From Chitinophaga sp. YR573 (GTDB lineage Bacteria > Bacteroidota > Bacteroidia > Chitinophagales > Chitinophagaceae): 64,000 nucleotides of DNA. Shown in pieces: positions 36,501-44,623 of the stretch. Both the position numbers and the translations under genes were made by a program. The notes under the pieces are model-generated. The model was not told the origin of the DNA and made no database searches. It saw only the letters and a program-made list of their open reading frames with translations. Location: positions 682,001 to 746,000 of the forward strand of contig NZ_FOJF01000003.1 in NCBI RefSeq assembly GCF_900110995.1, read 5' to 3'. Within the stretch, counting starts at the first letter, position 1; each line of letters opens with the position of its first letter.

Positions 36501-36894
36501 CGTAGGTAAAGTGTCTATCAATACACTGGTGATTGAAAAAGCTCCTACAGCAAATGATGGTAATTTCAGGGAAGAACATAAAAACAGCTGGACAGTAGAT
36601 AATACCGGTGCTGCTTTCCCCCGTTTGCTGACTACCACACAAAACTATCAGTCGTCTTCTTTCTGGGTAAAGAGTGGCGCTTATATGCGTCTGAAAAGTC
36701 TGCAACTGGGATACTCTCTTCCTGATCATATCCTGAACAGGTCCGGATTCGACAGGTGCAGATTATTTGTAAGCGGACAGAACCTGCTTACATTCTCTTC
36801 CCTGCCCAAAGATATAGATCCTGAAGCCCCTAATGATAGCCGCTATTACCCACAGGTGAGAACATTCACCTTCGGATTAAATGTGCAATTCTAA
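33550..36894 (+). CDS. SusC/RagA TonB-linked receptor with STN signalling domain
   Basis: 1114 aa from ATG 33550 (a TTG at 33544 is less likely). Signal peptide 1-24. STN secretin/TonB short domain (~45-100, 'LKNVLDRLEVKYNVHFMY'), CarboxypepD_reg-like domain (~125-205, 'VKGIVTDDKGQPVPGATVLVKGT'), TonB box-like 'SEVVVVAYGTQKK', plug (~220-330 'LQGIAPGVTVTT.SGQPG', 'IRIRGVGTLN'), then the barrel ending 'YPQVRTFTFGLNVQF'. The STN domain links it to the FecR/sigma pair just upstream. It forms a nutrient channel with the SusD that follows 12 bases later. The glycan is unknown because no glycosidase sits in this locus. Confidence 0.95.
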   Translation: MNKFISACMAVVGMVCYANMPANAQDLAALGTHAAPYENAQSKSLKNVLDRLEVKYNVHFMYKSNLAKLPLTNLEKAPASSLEEELNNITGNNKLRYKKMGDDFYIIFSKDEEPTTNVAPEQITVKGIVTDDKGQPVPGATVLVKGTGNGTSTGIDGSWTLQVPDANAVLEFSFIGYVKQEIAVGGRTVINVILVPDVTSMSEVVVVAYGTQKKINLTGAVTAVDGKDLNWKPVGQVSAALQGIAPGVTVTTISGQPGLDQGTIRIRGVGTLNSSDPLVLIDGVQMSMNDIDANDIASMSVLKDAAASSIYGVRAANGVILITTKRGSNGKAKVTYSNYFAWQRPARLAKYVGAQDFMKLVNLTAANSGSGATYSDAQLAAYNDPNRDMDLYPDNYWLKDVLTGSGFQQEHSLGISGGKEDLKYHFSTNYFDQKGLISNMDFNRLTVRLNTDINVTKKLTFSADIAARLGDRTEPQGVAGSAWYQFGQAAVVNPLTPNKYKDGTWALVRGGQNPIRLQQEGGLYEYKSNLFTGNFKGNYTLAKGLTLTGLAAVNYRSDYNSTHEKALDYYTDHPTNSKILTLGQNTVQKEYQGYWFKNFQGLAEYAKNFGNHSFKLLAGASQLSETTDDLTGYRLNLPNGTIEQINAGASTGQKTTGTATAYSLVSFFGRLNYSFKDKYLLEANLRRDGSSRFSDGQKWGMFPSFSAGWRISSENFMKSISFLNDLKLRASWGKLGNDIILDKDKNTTNYPYQSAYIYNSYPFGGALNPTAGIQTYPNSGLTWETTKMTDIGLDASVLNHLDINFDYYKKNTENILLFLPIPASVGLDASAQNAGKVQNTGWELALNYHGKIGKEFNFNVGANLSDVHNKIVDLRNTDAVTKDNNNIYTGLVAGQPINGFYGYQVEGIYQTAAQVSGHAQQTVGTTGPGDLMYKEQTGDGVVKPGAANAGGDMVYLGSNIPRYTYGVNLGASYKHFDFSAFFQGVGKVSINTLVIEKAPTANDGNFREEHKNSWTVDNTGAAFPRLLTTTQNYQSSSFWVKSGAYMRLKSLQLGYSLPDHILNRSGFDRCRLFVSGQNLLTFSSLPKDIDPEAPNDSRYYPQVRTFTFGLNVQF

Positions 36895-36906
36895 ATTAAG
36901 CAAGCC

Positions 36907-38487
36907 ATGAAGAAATTATCAATAATAATTATGCTGACAGGCGCTGTGTTTTTTACAGCATGTAAAAAATATCTGGATGAGCAGCCACAGGATTCAGTAA
37001 GTCAGCAAACCTACTGGAATACAGAGGCAGATGCTATCAACGCTGTAAATAACTGCTATCGCCGCCTGGGGGATGTAGACAACCGTATCTTTATTTCCTG
37101 TGCTACTGACGACAGTTACTCATGGAGCGACTGGCCAAGTGATGTCAGGCTGGTGGGGAACGGTAGCGCTTCTTCCGGAACAGGTGTGTTCTCCAACTTC
37201 TGGAGCAACCTCTATAAGATGATCGCGTCCTGTAATGATGTGCTGGATAATATAGACAGGGATAAAGCACTTACCGATAGTATGAATTTACGCCTGAAAG
37301 GAGAAGCCCGTTTTATCAGGGCTTACGCTTATCAGCAACTGACAGGTATGTTTGGTGCTGTGCCGCTGATTACACATATCCAACAGGTGAGCGAGTTTAA
37401 AGCTGCCCGTACATCTACGGATTCTATTGCTCAGTTCATCGTAGATGAAGTAGATGCTATCTCTCCACATCTGCCTATATCTTATGGCACAACAGATCAG
37501 GGCCGTGTTACCCGTGGTGCTGCACTGGCGCTGAAAGCACGTATTTTATTGTATGCTGGTCGTAACAGTGAAGCTGCTACAGCTGCAAAGGCTGTGATGG
37601 ACCTTGGCTACTATAGTATAGACAAAGATTACGTAAGCCTCTTTAATGGTACGAATAAAACCAGTCTGGAAATCATCTTTTCAGCTGCTTATGTGAAAAC
37701 TACTTTACCAAGTGCGATGGCAACATGGGTAGGTGGCCCTTCATTAGGTGGATGGTCGCAGGTAGTGCCTTTGCAGTCACTAGTGGATGCTTACGAATGT
37801 ACTGATGGTAAAACGATAGACAAGTCTGGTGTGTATGATGCCACGCATCCTTATGATAATCGTGATCCTCGTCTTAAAATGACAGTTGTGGTGCCCGGGG
37901 TAGTCGTTAACGGAGATACTATCGATGTAACAAATAAGAATGGCCTGGATGCATTGAGTAAGAACAATGCTTCTTTCAGCGGGTTTTATTATAAGAAATA
38001 TGTGCCTGCAGATATTCAGGGGAATTGGGATAGTAATTCATACAATGATGTAGTGTTGATCAGGTATGCAGAGGTATTGCTGATATATGCTGAAGCTAAG
38101 ATAGAGATGGGACAGATTGATCAGTCGGTATATGATGCTATTAATCAGGTAAGGCAACGCCCTGGCGTAATGATGCCGGCATTAACAACTGCTACTGTAA
38201 GCGGACAATCTGATATGAGAGATGCGATAAGACGTGAAAGACATGTGGAATTTCCTATGGAAGATAACCGCCTGTTTGATATCCGTCGCTGGCAGATAGC
38301 TGAAACGGTAATGACGGGTACTGCTTATGGTATACTGAATAATTATGATAACAGTCGGGCTGATTATGGTAAACATGTGGTAGTAGAACAACGAACATTT
38401 GTGAAACCACGTGATTATCTGTGGGCAATACCACAGGGAGAAGTAGCATTAAATCCGAATTTGTTACCTAATAATACTGGCTGGTAA
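36907..38487 (+). CDS. RagB/SusD family outer-membrane lipoprotein
   Basis: 526 aa, with lipobox FFTAC (Cys 19) followed by KKYLDEQPQDSVS, a classic SusD start. Helical TPR repeats (~60-330), the SusD core with 'LKGEARFIRAYAYQQLTGMFGAVPLI' (split: LKGEARFIRAYAYQQL, TGMFGAVPLI), and the C-terminal 'RRERHVEFPMEDNRLFDIRRW' block are present. It ends 'LPNNTGW'. It partners the SusC encoded just upstream. A long palindromic terminator follows 38 bases later. Confidence 0.95.
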   Translation: MKKLSIIIMLTGAVFFTACKKYLDEQPQDSVSQQTYWNTEADAINAVNNCYRRLGDVDNRIFISCATDDSYSWSDWPSDVRLVGNGSASSGTGVFSNFWSNLYKMIASCNDVLDNIDRDKALTDSMNLRLKGEARFIRAYAYQQLTGMFGAVPLITHIQQVSEFKAARTSTDSIAQFIVDEVDAISPHLPISYGTTDQGRVTRGAALALKARILLYAGRNSEAATAAKAVMDLGYYSIDKDYVSLFNGTNKTSLEIIFSAAYVKTTLPSAMATWVGGPSLGGWSQVVPLQSLVDAYECTDGKTIDKSGVYDATHPYDNRDPRLKMTVVVPGVVVNGDTIDVTNKNGLDALSKNNASFSGFYYKKYVPADIQGNWDSNSYNDVVLIRYAEVLLIYAEAKIEMGQIDQSVYDAINQVRQRPGVMMPALTTATVSGQSDMRDAIRRERHVEFPMEDNRLFDIRRWQIAETVMTGTAYGILNNYDNSRADYGKHVVVEQRTFVKPRDYLWAIPQGEVALNPNLLPNNTGW

Positions 38488-38525
38488 TACCCTGAAGAGA
38501 TTCAAAACAGGAATATAACAGGAAT

Positions 38526-38593
38526 AAAACAGGTTCATCCTCCGTTTATCCTCCGTTAATTAACGGAGGATAAACGGAGGATGAACCTGTTTT
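38526..38593 (+). terminator. 68-bp perfect palindrome at the end of the sigma/FecR/SusCD locus
   Basis: Two 34-base arms (AAAACAGGTTCATCCTCCGT... and exact complement) meet without a loop at 38559/38560. Each arm also contains a tandem 10-12 base unit (ATCCTCCGTTT/ATCCTCCGTTAA), so alternative stems are possible. It ends in TTTT and lies 38 bases after the SusD stop. Long, exactly symmetrical terminators of this kind can form cruciforms. Confidence 0.8.
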
Positions 38594-38668
38594 AAAGCTT
38601 ATCAATTGCTCTTCTATTCCTCTTTTATTATAGCAAGAAACGGGTTTTACCTTTTATTCGTTAGCCCA

Positions 38669-38676
38669 TACCTTTG
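38669..38676 (+). promoter_or_regulatory. -7 element (TACCTTTG) abutting the Ada-type zinc gene
   Basis: TACCTTTG is an exact TAnnTTTG match, 5 bases before ATG 38682. The transcript would begin at or next to the start codon. A TTTTAC near 38645 is a weak -33 candidate. Confidence 0.55.
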
Positions 38677-38681
38677 CTCTT

Positions 38682-38930
38682 ATGATCGCACATATTGATA
38701 TAGGTAGCAGTCTGAAGCAAATGGTCCGTTCCGGGCAGATTACCCTGGGAGGATATAGAAATAAAAAGATCTACGGTACCCTGCATTGCAGTTCCGGTAA
38801 GCGGATGAAGATAGAAAACAGGGTTTTCTTTAAAGATGAGGAAGAAGCTGTTTTATCCGGTTACAGACCCTGTGCACATTGTATGCCCGAACAATACAAA
38901 CATTGGAAGAATGCACAATTTACTGCCTAA
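38682..38930 (+). CDS. Small Ada-type metal-binding domain protein
   Basis: 82 aa. It contains 'IYGTLHCSSGKRM', 'NRVFF' and 'GYRPCAHCMPEQY', the layout of the Ada N-terminal zinc domain that takes methyl groups from DNA phosphotriesters. The first Cys pair of Ada is reduced to one Cys (LHCSSGK), as in the stand-alone versions of this domain. It heads an alkylation-repair cluster and overlaps the AlkB gene by 20 bases. It may be the detached zinc module of Ada, since the Ada-like gene at 40764 lacks it. Confidence 0.8.
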   Translation: MIAHIDIGSSLKQMVRSGQITLGGYRNKKIYGTLHCSSGKRMKIENRVFFKDEEEAVLSGYRPCAHCMPEQYKHWKNAQFTA

Positions 38931-39489
38931 AGACGGAGAAGTATACTTTTACCCGGAGTTGTTTACAGCTCCTGAAAGTGATTATTTTTTTGATATACTT
39001 TCTAAGGAAATAGCCTGGAAACAGGAACCTGTCTTTATTATGGGCAGGAATATCCTGCAACCCCGGTTAACAGCCTGGTACGGTGATCCGGACAAGCCCT
39101 ACAGCTATTCCGGTATTACTATGCAGCCACATCCCTGGACACCTGCTTTAATGGAGATAAAGTCCAGGATAGAGGCTGTGGCGGGTGTTCGTTTTACCAG
39201 CGCTTTATTGAACTTTTACAGGGATGGGCAGGATAGTATGGGATGGCATAGGGATAATGAAAAGGAATTAGGGATAAACCCTGTAATTGGCTCTGTGAGT
39301 TTTGGCAGTCCCAGAACATTCGCTTTAAAACATTATACAGATAAAACGCTGACAGAAAAGATCCCTTTAACGCATGGTAGTTTTCTGCTGATGAAAGGCA
39401 GTACACAACACCACTGGCTGCATAGTATCCCCAAACAACTAAAAGTAACAGCAGGCCGGATTAACCTCACGTTCAGAATTATATTATAA
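38911..39489 (+). CDS. AlkB-type 2OG-Fe(II) DNA/RNA dealkylase
   Basis: 192 aa from ATG 38911. The open frame back to 38836 overlaps the zinc gene. Iron ligands are H113-R-D115 and H171, and R183/R189 ('GRINLTFR') bind 2-oxoglutarate. 'PRLTAWYGD' and 'GMGWHRDNE'-like blocks place it with AlkB/ALKBH2-type enzymes that remove methyl groups from 1-meA and 3-meC. It is coupled to the zinc-domain gene. Confidence 0.92.
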   Translation: MHNLLPKDGEVYFYPELFTAPESDYFFDILSKEIAWKQEPVFIMGRNILQPRLTAWYGDPDKPYSYSGITMQPHPWTPALMEIKSRIEAVAGVRFTSALLNFYRDGQDSMGWHRDNEKELGINPVIGSVSFGSPRTFALKHYTDKTLTEKIPLTHGSFLLMKGSTQHHWLHSIPKQLKVTAGRINLTFRIIL

Positions 39490-39529
39490 AGACCGCAAGA
39501 ACCGGGTTTTCTACGCTTCCCCTACGTGC

Positions 39530-39537
39530 TAATTTTG
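39530..39537 (+). promoter_or_regulatory. -7 element (TAATTTTG) abutting the Ogt gene
   Basis: TAATTTTG lies 4 bases before ATG 39542, so the Ogt gene has its own, nearly leaderless promoter inside the cluster. GGGTTTT at ~39504-39510 may act as the -33 region. Confidence 0.5.
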
Positions 39538-39541
39538 TGTT

Positions 39542-40090
39542 ATGAAAACAATTAGCATTATTCCGATAGAGGAAGAAAATCTAACCATCAGTTACAGCTT
39601 TGCCAATACCCGGTTTGGAAAGGTATTAATAGCTGCTACTGAAACCGGGATCTGTTACATGGCCTTTGCTGATGAAACAGAAAACGATGCCGTTGCACTT
39701 CTTCGCAACCTGTTTCCTGATGCTGTTTATGGCAATATGAAGGATGATATCCAACAGGATGCATTACGCATTCTTGAAGGAGAATCAGTGGACATTACGT
39801 TACATGTAAAGTGTACCCCTTTTCAACTGGCCATATGGAAGAAACTGATTCATCTTCCGGAAGGAGAAGTATTGTCTTATGCAGCATTGGCAGGGGATGT
39901 AAAGCTGGCCAGAGCAGTAGGGACAGCCGTAGCTGCTAACCCTGTAGCGTATCTCATCCCTTGCCACAGGGTTATAAAATCAAACGGGGAAGTGGGAAAC
40001 TATCACTGGGGCAGTGAACGTAAAGCTGCCATGATCAAATGGGAAAATAAAAAACAAATTACAAATGAACTGGCAACAAATAACAGCTGA
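39542..40090 (+). CDS. ogt: Methylated-DNA--protein-cysteine methyltransferase (Ogt-like)
   Basis: 182 aa. The suicide-acceptor motif is I-P-C141-H-R-V-I, preceded by 'FQLAIWKKLIHLPEGEVLSYAALA' (split FQLAIWKKLI / HLPEGEVLSYAALA), the helix-turn-helix that enters the DNA minor groove. It takes methyl groups from O6-methylguanine in a single-use reaction. It overlaps the next oxygenase gene by 26 bases. A second copy of this domain forms the C-terminus of the 40764 gene, with ~50% similar residues by eye. Confidence 0.92.
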   Translation: MKTISIIPIEEENLTISYSFANTRFGKVLIAATETGICYMAFADETENDAVALLRNLFPDAVYGNMKDDIQQDALRILEGESVDITLHVKCTPFQLAIWKKLIHLPEGEVLSYAALAGDVKLARAVGTAVAANPVAYLIPCHRVIKSNGEVGNYHWGSERKAAMIKWENKKQITNELATNNS

Positions 40091-40748
40091 TCTGAATGAG
40101 AACGGGTTTGCCATTGTGAAAAATGTACTCAATAAATCGCAATGCGATGAATTGATCCATAATTACAATGCGGATAATACCTATCGTAAAAAGATTGTGA
40201 TGGAGAGATATCGTTTTGGTTTGGGAGAGTATAAATATTTCCAGTACCCTTTGCCTTCACTGATCACGAATATCAGGGAGATGGTGTATGCACAGCTGGC
40301 GCCCATAGCTAACAAATGGATGGAATTACTTCGGATAGAGACTACTTACCCGCCTGTTCACCAGGAGCTAAAAGCTATGTGCGAGGCAAAGGGACAGGTG
40401 AAACCTACTATCCTGATACTGAAATATGGGAAGGGTGGTTTTAACACCTTACACCAGGATTTATATGGGGATATCTACTTCCCTATGCAGGCCGTGCTGT
40501 TCTTAAATCAGCCGGGAGAAGATTATACAGGGGGAGAGTTTGTACTGACGGAGCAAATCCCGCGGGCACAGTCGAAGGCTAATGTTTTGCAACCGGAGCG
40601 GGGAGATATGTTAATCTTTACCACTAACTTCCGGCCTGTAAAAGGAAGTAAAGGTTATTACCGGGTAAATATGAAACATGGGGTAAGTCCGTTGCATAGT
40701 GGAGAGCGGCATACCCTGGGTATTATTTTTCATGATGCACTCAGCTAA
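40065..40748 (+). CDS. 2OG-Fe(II) oxygenase, uncharacterised group
   Basis: 227 aa. The iron triad is H130-Q-D132 ('NTLHQDLYGD') and H205 ('NMKHGVSPL'), and R215 could bind 2-oxoglutarate. The 'LNENGFAIVKNVL' start resembles prolyl-hydroxylase-like enzymes rather than AlkB. Such proteins occur in alkylation-repair neighbourhoods and are often annotated only as 2OG-Fe(II) oxygenase. Overlap with ogt implies co-expression. A repair role is inferred from context only. Confidence 0.85.
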   Translation: MNWQQITADLNENGFAIVKNVLNKSQCDELIHNYNADNTYRKKIVMERYRFGLGEYKYFQYPLPSLITNIREMVYAQLAPIANKWMELLRIETTYPPVHQELKAMCEAKGQVKPTILILKYGKGGFNTLHQDLYGDIYFPMQAVLFLNQPGEDYTGGEFVLTEQIPRAQSKANVLQPERGDMLIFTTNFRPVKGSKGYYRVNMKHGVSPLHSGERHTLGIIFHDALS

Positions 40749-40763
40749 TCATAATTTTACAAT

Positions 40764-41609
40764 ATGGAAATTCAACAGGAGATCGATTATAAACGCATTG
40801 CGGATGCCATTGAATATTTCAGGCTTAACTTTAAATCACAGCCTGGGCTGGAGCAGGTGGCTGAACATGTAAATTTAAGTCCATTTCATTTCCAGCGTAT
40901 GTTTAAGCAATGGGCAGGAGTAACTCCCAAACAGTTCCTGCAATACCTTAGTGTAGAGCATGCCAAGGCGATTCTCAAAGGTGAAAAAGCCACCTTGTTT
41001 GATGCGGCTTTTGAAACGGGATTGTCTGGTACCAGTCGCCTGCACGATCTTTTCATCAAAGTGGAAGGTATGACACCGGGAGAGTACAAGAATGGGGGAG
41101 AGCAGTTGAAGATCAATTACAGCTTTGCAGAAACCCCTTTTGGGACGATTTTAGCGGCTTCTACCCATAAAGGGATCTGTTACATAGCTTTTGTGGATAA
41201 GGGGCATGAAGAGGCGTTTGCTGAGTTATACAGGCTTTTCCCGAATGCTGCCTATACGCATATTACAGATCAGATCCAGCAGAATGCGTTATTTGTGTTT
41301 ACACAGGACTGGAATAAGCTAAAGGAGATTAAACTACATTTGAAAGGCACTGCTTTTCAGCTGAAAGTATGGGAAGCCCTGTTAAAGGTCCCTATGGGTG
41401 GGCTGACGACCTATTCCGAGGTGGCTGGTGAAATAGATAGTCCGAAGGCAATGCAGGCCGTAGGTACGGCAGTAGGCCATAATCCCGTAGCCTTCCTGAT
41501 CCCCTGTCACAGGGTGATTAAAGCAACAGGAGAGCTGGGGCAGTATCACTGGGGCAGTGCCAGAAAGAATGCCATCATAGGCTGGGAAGCCAGTAAAATA
41601 TTTAATTAG
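40764..41609 (+). CDS. Ada-like AraC-HTH plus O6-methylguanine methyltransferase fusion
   Basis: 281 aa. Residues ~10-105 are an AraC-type helix-turn-helix ('LEQVAEHVNLSPFHFQRMFKQWAGVTPKQF'; split at HFQ). Residues ~110-281 are a methyltransferase domain with I-P-C248-H-R-V-I. The N-terminal zinc domain of full Ada is absent; a free-standing version is encoded at 38682. By analogy to Ada the protein probably repairs O6-methylguanine and may activate this cluster. A TAATTTTA just upstream is a near-consensus -7 element. Confidence 0.92.
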   Translation: MEIQQEIDYKRIADAIEYFRLNFKSQPGLEQVAEHVNLSPFHFQRMFKQWAGVTPKQFLQYLSVEHAKAILKGEKATLFDAAFETGLSGTSRLHDLFIKVEGMTPGEYKNGGEQLKINYSFAETPFGTILAASTHKGICYIAFVDKGHEEAFAELYRLFPNAAYTHITDQIQQNALFVFTQDWNKLKEIKLHLKGTAFQLKVWEALLKVPMGGLTTYSEVAGEIDSPKAMQAVGTAVGHNPVAFLIPCHRVIKATGELGQYHWGSARKNAIIGWEASKIFN

Positions 41610-41612
41610 CAA

Positions 41613-42482
41613 ATGAATCTTCCTTCATCTTTTAGTTTTAAAGAATGCCTCTGGTTTCTCAACAGGAATTTCGATGACTGTATGCATACAGTAGGGGAAG
41701 ATTATGTGCGCAAAGCTATCCTGATAGAAAACCAGCCCGTACTATTTGAGATCAGGGAAAACAATCACAAACTCATAATAGAAGTTCTGAAAGGAGAAAA
41801 CTCTCCGGTTATAGAAAACTTTATTCATGATTGGTTTGATATCAACAGGGATATCAAACCCTTCTATCAACTATTATCAGCTCATAAAGAGCTGGCGTAT
41901 ATGAGTAAGGATTTTGAAGGCTTGCGCCTGATAGGTATTCCTGATCTGTTTGAAGCTATCTGCTGGTGTATTATCGGTCAGCAGATTAATCTAACCTTTG
42001 CTTATAAGACTAAACGCAGGCTGGTAGAAAGATACGGGACAAAAATAGTTCATGAGGGAAAGGACTATTTCGCATTCCCATCTCCGGAAGTATTAGCAGA
42101 TGCTAACCCGGAAGAACTAAAAGCCATGCAGTTCTCTGCACAGAAAATAGCTTATCTGAGAGGTATAGCAAATGTCTTTAAAGAAGGAAAGATGAGTAAA
42201 GAAATCTTACTGGATTTACCAGATGTAGCCGCCCGGCAAAAGGCATTAACAGCTATAAAAGGCATCGGTATATGGACGGCTAATTATACGCTGATGAAAA
42301 CATTGAGAATACCTACCTCAATCCCATACGGAGATGCCGGGCTATTAAACGGATTGATTGCCCACAAGATTATCAGTGATAAAAAAGATGTTGAAGGCAT
42401 CAATACATTCTTCCGGCATTTCAAAGGATGGGAAAGCTATCTGGTATTTTATCTGTGGAGAAGTCTTTCACCGAAATCTTAA
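41613..42482 (+). CDS. alkA: DNA-3-methyladenine glycosylase II (AlkA-type)
   Basis: 289 aa. The HhH-GPD domain has 'ALTAIKGIGIWTANYTLM' as hairpin and the catalytic D241 in 'PYGDAGLL'. The N-terminal ~110 residues form the AlkA beta domain. AlkA removes 3-methyladenine and other alkylated bases. It starts 3 bases after the Ada-like gene. Its TAA overlaps the stop of the convergent hydrolase gene at 42479. Confidence 0.92.
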   Translation: MNLPSSFSFKECLWFLNRNFDDCMHTVGEDYVRKAILIENQPVLFEIRENNHKLIIEVLKGENSPVIENFIHDWFDINRDIKPFYQLLSAHKELAYMSKDFEGLRLIGIPDLFEAICWCIIGQQINLTFAYKTKRRLVERYGTKIVHEGKDYFAFPSPEVLADANPEELKAMQFSAQKIAYLRGIANVFKEGKMSKEILLDLPDVAARQKALTAIKGIGIWTANYTLMKTLRIPTSIPYGDAGLLNGLIAHKIISDKKDVEGINTFFRHFKGWESYLVFYLWRSLSPKS

Positions 42483-43573
42483 AGATCCCACCATACCTCA
42501 TTAGGGTAGTGCTTATTAATCACCACCGGTTCTCCAATCCTGGGCGTAGTAACAATAACTCCCTCAGCAGCTTTGGTTATTCTCTGCACCGGCTCATTCC
42601 AGGGATGATACGCCAATGTAAATTTCCCCCAATGCACCGGTAATAATGCTTTAGCTTTCAGATCAATACTAGCCTGAACAGTCTGTTCCGGGAACATATG
42701 AATATAAGGCCATGCCTCATTATACTGTCCGCATTCCAGGATAGCTATATCAAAAGGGCCATACTTATCTCCAATCGCCTTGAAATGGGAATCATAACCG
42801 GAGTCTCCCCCTATATAAATAGTGAAACCGTAAATGTTCAATACAAAAGAAGCCCATAAAGATCCGCCACGCTTGATGCCTCGTCCGGAAAAATGCCTCG
42901 CAGGTGCAGCTGCCAGCGTCATAAAAGGTGTCACTTTCTCCGTTTCCCACCAGTCCATTTCCGTAATCAGCAGATCGGTAAAACCAGTCACATACTGACC
43001 CACACCCAGCGGAACATATACCGCCTTCGTTTTAGTTTTTAACTTAGCAATAGTTTTCTTATCAAGGTGGTCATAATGATTATGTGTAAGGATGAGGTAA
43101 TCTATTTCAGGCATATCTTCCACCTGGTAAACATTAGACCCCGGATAAGCCTTCATCATACCTTTAACAGGAGAAGCATGCCCGCTGAAAACAGGATCTA
43201 CCAAGATATTAACCCCTTTACAGTGAATGAGATAGGAAGAATGTCCGAACCACACAATCACCGGTGTATCTGAAGATAAAGCCTTCAGATCTGTCTTAAC
43301 AGAAGGTAACGGCTGTGGGGGTACGACAGTCTTAGGCTTATTGAAATAATCCCACAATAATTTCCTGAAAGGAATCCCTTCCGCTATCATCGGCGTATCA
43401 GATAAATTATTGAACTGATTGTCTTTATAATTCTTAGAATTGCTAAGATTTCGCCACTGCTTTTTCATTGCCTGCAAAGGTAGCAATTCTCCGGTAGTAA
43501 GAAACATAGGATATGATGACTGGTATCCATTAATGGAGTATAACTTTAAGTAATGACCCATAACTAATGGCAA
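42479..43573 (-). CDS. Metallo-beta-lactamase-fold hydrolase (NAPE-PLD/UlaG-like)
   Basis: 364 aa. The zinc motif is 'THNHYDHLD' (H-x-H-x-D-H), with further His in 'APARHFSGRG' and 'LLPVHWGKF'. The long variant with 'WFGHSSYLIHCKG' before the core resembles the NAPE-phospholipase D/romA group. No clear signal peptide; the first ~25 residues are mildly hydrophobic. It converges with alkA, sharing a 4-base overlap of stop codons, and diverges from the YeiH-like gene with only 39 bases between starts. Substrate unknown. Confidence 0.85.
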   Translation of the reverse strand: MPLVMGHYLKLYSINGYQSSYPMFLTTGELLPLQAMKKQWRNLSNSKNYKDNQFNNLSDTPMIAEGIPFRKLLWDYFNKPKTVVPPQPLPSVKTDLKALSSDTPVIVWFGHSSYLIHCKGVNILVDPVFSGHASPVKGMMKAYPGSNVYQVEDMPEIDYLILTHNHYDHLDKKTIAKLKTKTKAVYVPLGVGQYVTGFTDLLITEMDWWETEKVTPFMTLAAAPARHFSGRGIKRGGSLWASFVLNIYGFTIYIGGDSGYDSHFKAIGDKYGPFDIAILECGQYNEAWPYIHMFPEQTVQASIDLKAKALLPVHWGKFTLAYHPWNEPVQRITKAAEGVIVTTPRIGEPVVINKHYPNEVWWDL

Positions 43574-43612
43574 TTTCTGAATACCCCCGGTAAGCGTGAG
43601 CTTTGCATCATT

Positions 43613-44569
43613 ATGGAAAGAGCGATTGATAAAATACTGGACAAGAGTATCAGCACAAGGGAAGTGATATTTTTACTGGCAGTGGTTTTCTGCCTGTCTC
43701 CACTGATCTCTCCACCAGTGGCTTTATTGATGGGATTAGTGATAGCCCAGTTTGTAGGACATCCCTACTTACACCTTAATCATAAAGCAACACATATTTT
43801 ATTACAGGTATCAGTTGTAGGATTAGGTTTCGGGATGAATGTAGGAAGCGCACTGAAAGCGGGTAAACAGGGTATCCTGTTCACCATCATTTCCATCATC
43901 AGTACATTAGTAGGGGGATTCCTGATGGGGAAGATCTTTAAAATAGAAAAGAAAACGTCTTACCTGATATCAGCAGGTACTGCGATCTGCGGAGGTAGCG
44001 CTATCGCTGCTATTGCACCTGTTATCAAAGCAGAGGAAAAACAGATTTCCGTAGCATTGGGGACTGTCTTCATACTGAATGCTATTGCACTATTCCTGTT
44101 TCCCGTAATCGGGCATGCACTTAATTTATCTCAGACACAGTTTGGTTTATGGTGTGCTATTGCCATACACGATACCAGTTCTGTAGTAGGGGCCGCTGGT
44201 AAATATGGAGCAGAAGCGCTGGAAGTAGCCACTACTGTAAAACTGGCCAGGGCATTATGGATTATCCCGGTAGCCTTTTTATCCGCTTTCATCTTTAAAC
44301 ATAAAAGCAGTAAACTGAAAGTGCCTTACTTCATAGGATTATTTATAGGCGCAATGATCATTAACACATATGTTCCGGGAATACAGGTATTCAGTCGTTA
44401 TGCAGTATATATCGCCAAATCAGGGCTCACACTTACGTTATTCCTGATAGGTTGTGGTTTATCCAGGGATGTATTACAGTCGGTGGGAGTGAAGCCTATG
44501 ATACAGGGAGTGATTTTATGGGTGGGAATCTCAGCTGCCGCACTTTGGGCAATCGCCACATTTATATAA
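43613..44569 (+). CDS. YeiH-type putative sulfate/solute exporter (membrane protein)
   Basis: 318 aa with about ten membrane helices. Conserved YeiH (Cons_hypoth698) blocks are visible: 'LLQVSVVGLGFGMNVG', 'YLISAGTAICGGSAIAAIAPVI', 'AIHDTSSVVGAA' and 'LTLTLFLIGCGLS'. Members are predicted permeases for sulfate, sulfite or similar anions; direct evidence is thin. It is transcribed divergently from the hydrolase. Confidence 0.88.
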   Translation: MERAIDKILDKSISTREVIFLLAVVFCLSPLISPPVALLMGLVIAQFVGHPYLHLNHKATHILLQVSVVGLGFGMNVGSALKAGKQGILFTIISIISTLVGGFLMGKIFKIEKKTSYLISAGTAICGGSAIAAIAPVIKAEEKQISVALGTVFILNAIALFLFPVIGHALNLSQTQFGLWCAIAIHDTSSVVGAAGKYGAEALEVATTVKLARALWIIPVAFLSAFIFKHKSSKLKVPYFIGLFIGAMIINTYVPGIQVFSRYAVYIAKSGLTLTLFLIGCGLSRDVLQSVGVKPMIQGVILWVGISAAALWAIATFI

Positions 44570-44573
44570 AAAA

Positions 44574-44599
44574 ATCCCGGTTACACACGTAACCGGGAT
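44574..44599. terminator. Terminator between convergent yeiH-like and glycine-zipper genes
   Basis: ATCCCGGTTAC (44574-44584) pairs with GTAACCGGGAT (44589-44599) across ACAC. On the minus strand a run of T follows, so it mainly stops the 44624 gene. For the plus strand there is no T-run. Confidence 0.8.
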
Positions 44600-44623
44600 A
44601 ATTATGTAGTAAGCAACTAAAAA

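Noticed and set aside
42479..42482. Overlap of alkA and hydrolase stop codons as a regulatory feature
   Set aside because: A four-base convergent overlap is common in compact genomes and needs no special explanation.
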